Shown piece by piece: positions 6,807-8,463 of a DNA stretch of 8,463 nucleotides. Position 1 is the first letter of the stretch. Each line of letters starts with the position of its first letter. Made by a program: the position numbers and the translations under genes. The DNA is from Spirochaetota bacterium (GTDB lineage: Bacteria; Spirochaetota; JAHITG01): the NCBI GenBank assembly GCA_018817865.1, contig JAHITG010000455.1, positions 1 through 8,463 of the forward strand. The letters are read 5' to 3'. A model generated the notes under the pieces. It was not told the DNA's origin and made no database searches. It saw nothing but the letters and a program-made list of their open reading frames with translations.

Positions 6807-7181
6807 TTATGCTTTAGGTTTTTTAGTACCATACTTTGAACGGCCTTTTTTACGGTCACTCACACCTAAGGCATCTAAAGCACCTCTGATGATATGATAA
6901 CGCACACCCGGAAGATCCTTTACCCTGCCTCCTCTTATCAGAACAACAGAGTGCTCCTGCAAGCTGTGGCCGATACCGGGTATATATGCTGTCACCTCAA
7001 TACTATTTGTTAACCTCACCCTTGCTACTTTTCTCAGAGCGGAATTCGGTTTTTTGGGAGTAAATGTCATAACTCGTGTGCATACTCCTCTTTTTTGAGG
7101 TGTGCCCATAAGCGCAGGTGATTTACTTTTGTTTTTCTGCTGCTTCCGGCCTTTCCGGATCAGCTGACTAATTGTTACCAT
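6807..7181 (-). CDS. rpsL: 30S ribosomal protein S12
   Basis: S12 lines the decoding centre and controls codon-anticodon fidelity. The 124-residue product has the normal length. It shows PQKRGVCTRV (28-37), TPKKPNSALRKVARVRLTN (41-59), the loop IGHSLQEHSVVLIRGGRVKDLPGVRYH and the C-terminus GRSKYGTKKPKA. Lys43 and Lys88, the positions where changes cause streptomycin resistance in E. coli, are both lysine, so no classical resistance change is seen. Asp89, the beta-methylthiolated residue in E. coli, is present. The ATG at 7181 has only a modest AAGG at 7195-7198, 13 bases away. A good sigma70-type promoter ends about 34 bases upstream, making rpsL the first gene of the long transcript. Met1-Val2 replaces the common Met-Ala or Met-Pro start. 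Confidence 0.98.
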   Translation of the reverse strand: MVTISQLIRKGRKQQKNKSKSPALMGTPQKRGVCTRVMTFTPKKPNSALRKVARVRLTNSIEVTAYIPGIGHSLQEHSVVLIRGGRVKDLPGVRYHIIRGALDALGVSDRKKGRSKYGTKKPKA

Positions 7182-7214
7182 ATTCTATAACCAACCTTTA
7201 ATCAAAGTTTTGAA

Positions 7215-7242
7215 AATATAATCTTTTATTTTACAACGTCAA
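7215..7242 (-). promoter_or_regulatory. Sigma70-type promoter for the str/S10 operon
   Basis: On the minus strand, TTGACG (7242-7237) and TATATT (7220-7215) are separated by 16 bases; each matches the consensus at five of six positions. Upstream of the -35 lie T-rich tracts that could act as an UP element. Transcription would begin near 7207-7209, giving a leader of about 27 bases before the rpsL ATG. The position directly before the first gene of a ribosomal operon supports the call. The discriminator is AT-rich. Confidence 0.7.
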
Positions 7243-7269
7243 GTAAAAAATGAAAAAACCTCTTTAAAT

Positions 7270-7339
7270 AAAAAAAAAGAAACCTATTTTGATAAAATTC
7301 CTGTTTGATCATTGAATTTACTGATAAAATTTTATCAAA
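7270..7339 (-). terminator. Possible rpoC terminator: AT-rich hairpin plus T-run
   Basis: The minus strand has TTTGATAAAATT (7339-7328) and its exact reverse complement AATTTTATCAAA (7299-7288), a 12-bp stem around a 28-base loop. Nine bases later comes a run of nine T (7278-7270). The layout suits an intrinsic terminator ending rpoBC transcription, but the stem has only one G-C pair, so it would be weak. Confidence 0.35.
7322..7337. repeat. 16-bp perfect palindrome TGATAAAATTTTATCA with an extra half-site
   Basis: TGATAAAATTTTATCA is a perfect palindrome. A third copy of the half-site TGATAAAATT lies at 7290-7299, 32 bp away, about three helical turns, and about 48 bp upstream of the -35 of the str promoter. 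This looks like an operator with an auxiliary half-site, or else the arms of competing RNA hairpins. I do not recognise it as a known binding site. Confidence 0.55.
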
Positions 7340-7470
7340 TCCGACTTCTTTTCAGATTCAACGCATATCATTATGCACCCTTAATAATTTCAAAGATCAA
7401 TAATTATTTATAGATCTACCTTATTGCATTAATTCGATTTAAAGACAAACCTTAAAGCTTATCCCCTCCT

Positions 7471-7493
7471 GTATTTAGAATAAAACTAAATGC
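7471..7493 (-). promoter_or_regulatory. Hairpin after rpoC followed by AGGAGG without a start codon
   Basis: GCATTTAG and CTAAATAC pair across a seven-base loop to make an 8-bp stem with one G-T pair, 18 bases after the rpoC stop. Immediately after it comes AGGAGG (7470-7465), yet no ATG or GTG occurs at useful spacing; the nearest candidate is a TTG 16 bases on, opening only 10 codons. It may be a remnant of a lost gene or a chance match. Confidence 0.3.
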
Positions 7494-7511
7494 AATGACT
7501 GAAACTTCGAG

Positions 7512-8463
7512 CTACTTGGCTTTTGTTTTTTTCTCCTTTTTGGCTGTTGCGCTCTTTTTCTCTTTTTTTGCCTTTACCGGTTTTTTTGCTTTTTTTACCG
7601 GTGCTTTTGCTTTCGTTACTTTTTTCTTTTTTTTTGATTTATTTTCTTTCTTTTGTACTTTCTTTTCCTCGGGTCCCTCTTCCTCAGAAAACTTCTCTAC
7701 ACCGATATTATCAATTGACAGGGCCTCTTCTGCTTTTTTCATATTTGGTGATTTGACATCTACTTCTAATTCATTATAAATATTCAACCCTGTGCCTGCA
7801 GGAATAAGATGCCCGATAATGACATTCTCTTTTAATCCTAAAAGGTTATCTGTTTTTCCTTTTACAGCTGCATCGGTTAAAACCCTGGTTGTTTCCTGGA
7901 AAGAAGCAGCAGAAATAAAACTATTTGTATTAAGAGATGCTTTCGTGATACCGAGCAGAGTCGGCCGGCCCATTGCAGGTTTTCCACCTTCCTTTAGTAC
8001 TCTTTCATTCTCTTCTCTAAATACGAATTTATCTATCGTATTTCCTACGATAAATTTTGTATCTCCCGAATCCGTTATTTCAACTCTTCTCATCATCTGA
8101 CGAATAATAACGGAAATATGTTTATCATTTATCTCAACATTCTGTAATTTATAGACATTCTGTACTTCATTCAGAAGATATTCCTGTAACTCCTGGTCAC
8201 CCTTGATCTTGAGAATATCTTCAGGATCGATCGGCCCGTCATTCAATGCATCACCGGCTCTGACCAGATCACCTTCATGGAAATTCAAATGAGATCCAAT
8301 AGGAACAAAATACTTTCTTTCATCGCCACTATCAGCAATGATCTTGATGATCCTTTTCCCTTTAATGATACCGGCGAACTCTAATACACCGTCAATTTCA
8401 CTGACAACGGCACAATCTTTTGGTCTTCTTGCCTCAAATAATTCCTCTACTCTCGGTAACCCG
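7512..8463 (-). CDS. rpoC: RNA polymerase beta' subunit, C-terminal 316 residues (cut by window edge)
   Basis: Beta' forms half of the RNA polymerase active-site cleft. The window enters the frame at the invariant GLPRVEELFEARRPKD and stays open to the TAG at 7514-7512; a TTG at 8288 is an internal Leu codon, not a start. Conserved blocks follow in order: FHEGDLVRAGDALNDGP, YLLNEVQNVYKLQNVEINDKH, IIRQMMRRVEI, LLGITKASLNTNSFISAASF with QETTRVLTDAA (about fragment residues 170-199), then GLKENVIIGHLIPAGTGL. These form the jaw and switch-3 end of beta'. After the conserved end the chain continues about 90 residues. The last 52 (about 265-316) contain 27 Lys plus Ala, Pro and Glu, a tail resembling basic DNA-binding tails. 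The coding strand there is nearly all A and G, including an A9 run at 7627-7635. The active-site Asp triad is upstream, outside the window. Confidence 0.98.
   Translation of the reverse strand, partial: GLPRVEELFEARRPKDCAVVSEIDGVLEFAGIIKGKRIIKIIADSGDERKYFVPIGSHLNFHEGDLVRAGDALNDGPIDPEDILKIKGDQELQEYLLNEVQNVYKLQNVEINDKHISVIIRQMMRRVEITDSGDTKFIVGNTIDKFVFREENERVLKEGGKPAMGRPTLLGITKASLNTNSFISAASFQETTRVLTDAAVKGKTDNLLGLKENVIIGHLIPAGTGLNIYNELEVDVKSPNMKKAEEALSIDNIGVEKFSEEEGPEEKKVQKKENKSKKKKKVTKAKAPVKKAKKPVKAKKEKKSATAKKEKKTKAK

Larger units (their letters stand above)
7182..7511 (-). other. rpoC-rpsL intergenic region, 330 bases
   Basis: This AT-rich gap separates the rpoC stop from rpsL. In transcription order it holds a hairpin and an AGGAGG without a start codon (7465-7493), a possible 17-codon reading frame (7318-7371), a palindrome and terminator-like repeat (7270-7339), then T-rich tracts and the promoter. 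There is no L7Ae-family gene, which many Firmicutes have here. I see no tRNA and no conserved long reading frame. Confidence 0.7.

Noticed and set aside
7495..7779. Phe-rich plus-strand frames over the rpoC end
   Set aside because: They are the antisense of the Lys-rich beta' tail (AAA/AAG read as TTT/CTT); low-complexity shadows with no ribosome-binding site.
8286..8288. TTG as a start codon for a separate 258-residue protein
   Set aside because: The frame is open upstream to the window edge and encodes conserved beta' sequence (GLPRVEELFEARRPKD), so the codon is an internal Leu.
1..8463. Defence system, mobile element, CRISPR or phage gene
   Set aside because: Every long frame is accounted for by ten core housekeeping genes; no integrase or transposase motifs, spaced direct repeats or target-site duplications were seen.

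Overview
This is a piece of a bacterial chromosome holding the conserved transcription-translation supercluster, read entirely on the minus strand. In transcription order, from high to low coordinates, it runs: 3' end of rpoC (RNA polymerase beta'), rpsL (S12), rpsG (S7), fusA (EF-G), tuf (EF-Tu), rpsJ (S10), rplC (L3), rplD (L4), rplW (L23) and the start of rplB (L2). The str operon continues straight into the S10 operon, the order found in many deep bacterial lineages. All ten products are recognised by family motifs. rpoC and rplB are cut by the window edges. I see no tRNA or rRNA gene, insertion sequence, CRISPR array, phage gene or transfer signature.

The DNA is moderately AT-rich, clearly so between genes and in rplD, rplW and rplB. 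EF-Tu, EF-G, S12 and beta' are plainly bacterial, but I cannot name the phylum. EF-Tu carries motifs shared by Deltaproteobacteria and several candidate phyla. The L7Ae-family gene that many Firmicutes carry between rpoC and rpsL is absent, which argues weakly against that phylum.

Layout. At 7512-8463 is the rpoC C-terminal part, ending in a lysine-rich tail. At 7182-7511 is a 330-base gap with a good sigma70-type promoter (TTGACG, 16-base spacer, TATATT) placed to drive rpsL, a 16-bp AT palindrome with a third half-site, and a weak terminator-like inverted repeat. At 6807-7181 is rpsL, then a 280-base gap with two short hairpins, then rpsG at 6056-6526. From rpsG to rplB the genes are packed with 2 to 49 bases between them, each with a Shine-Dalgarno sequence, and no obvious internal terminator, consistent with one long transcript. 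The genes jointly supply RNA polymerase, the ribosomal decoding site (S12, S7, S10), the two main elongation GTPases, and large-subunit proteins around the peptidyl-transferase centre and exit tunnel (L2, L3, L4, L23).

This is mainly an ordinary housekeeping region and I found no new multi-gene system. The most distinctive points are lysine-rich, low-complexity appendages on three proteins (an 88-residue charged N-terminal extension on L3, a 52-residue Lys/Ala tail on beta', a shorter Lys tail on L4), a natural substitution in the tunnel loop of L4, and the two long structured gaps flanking rpsL.
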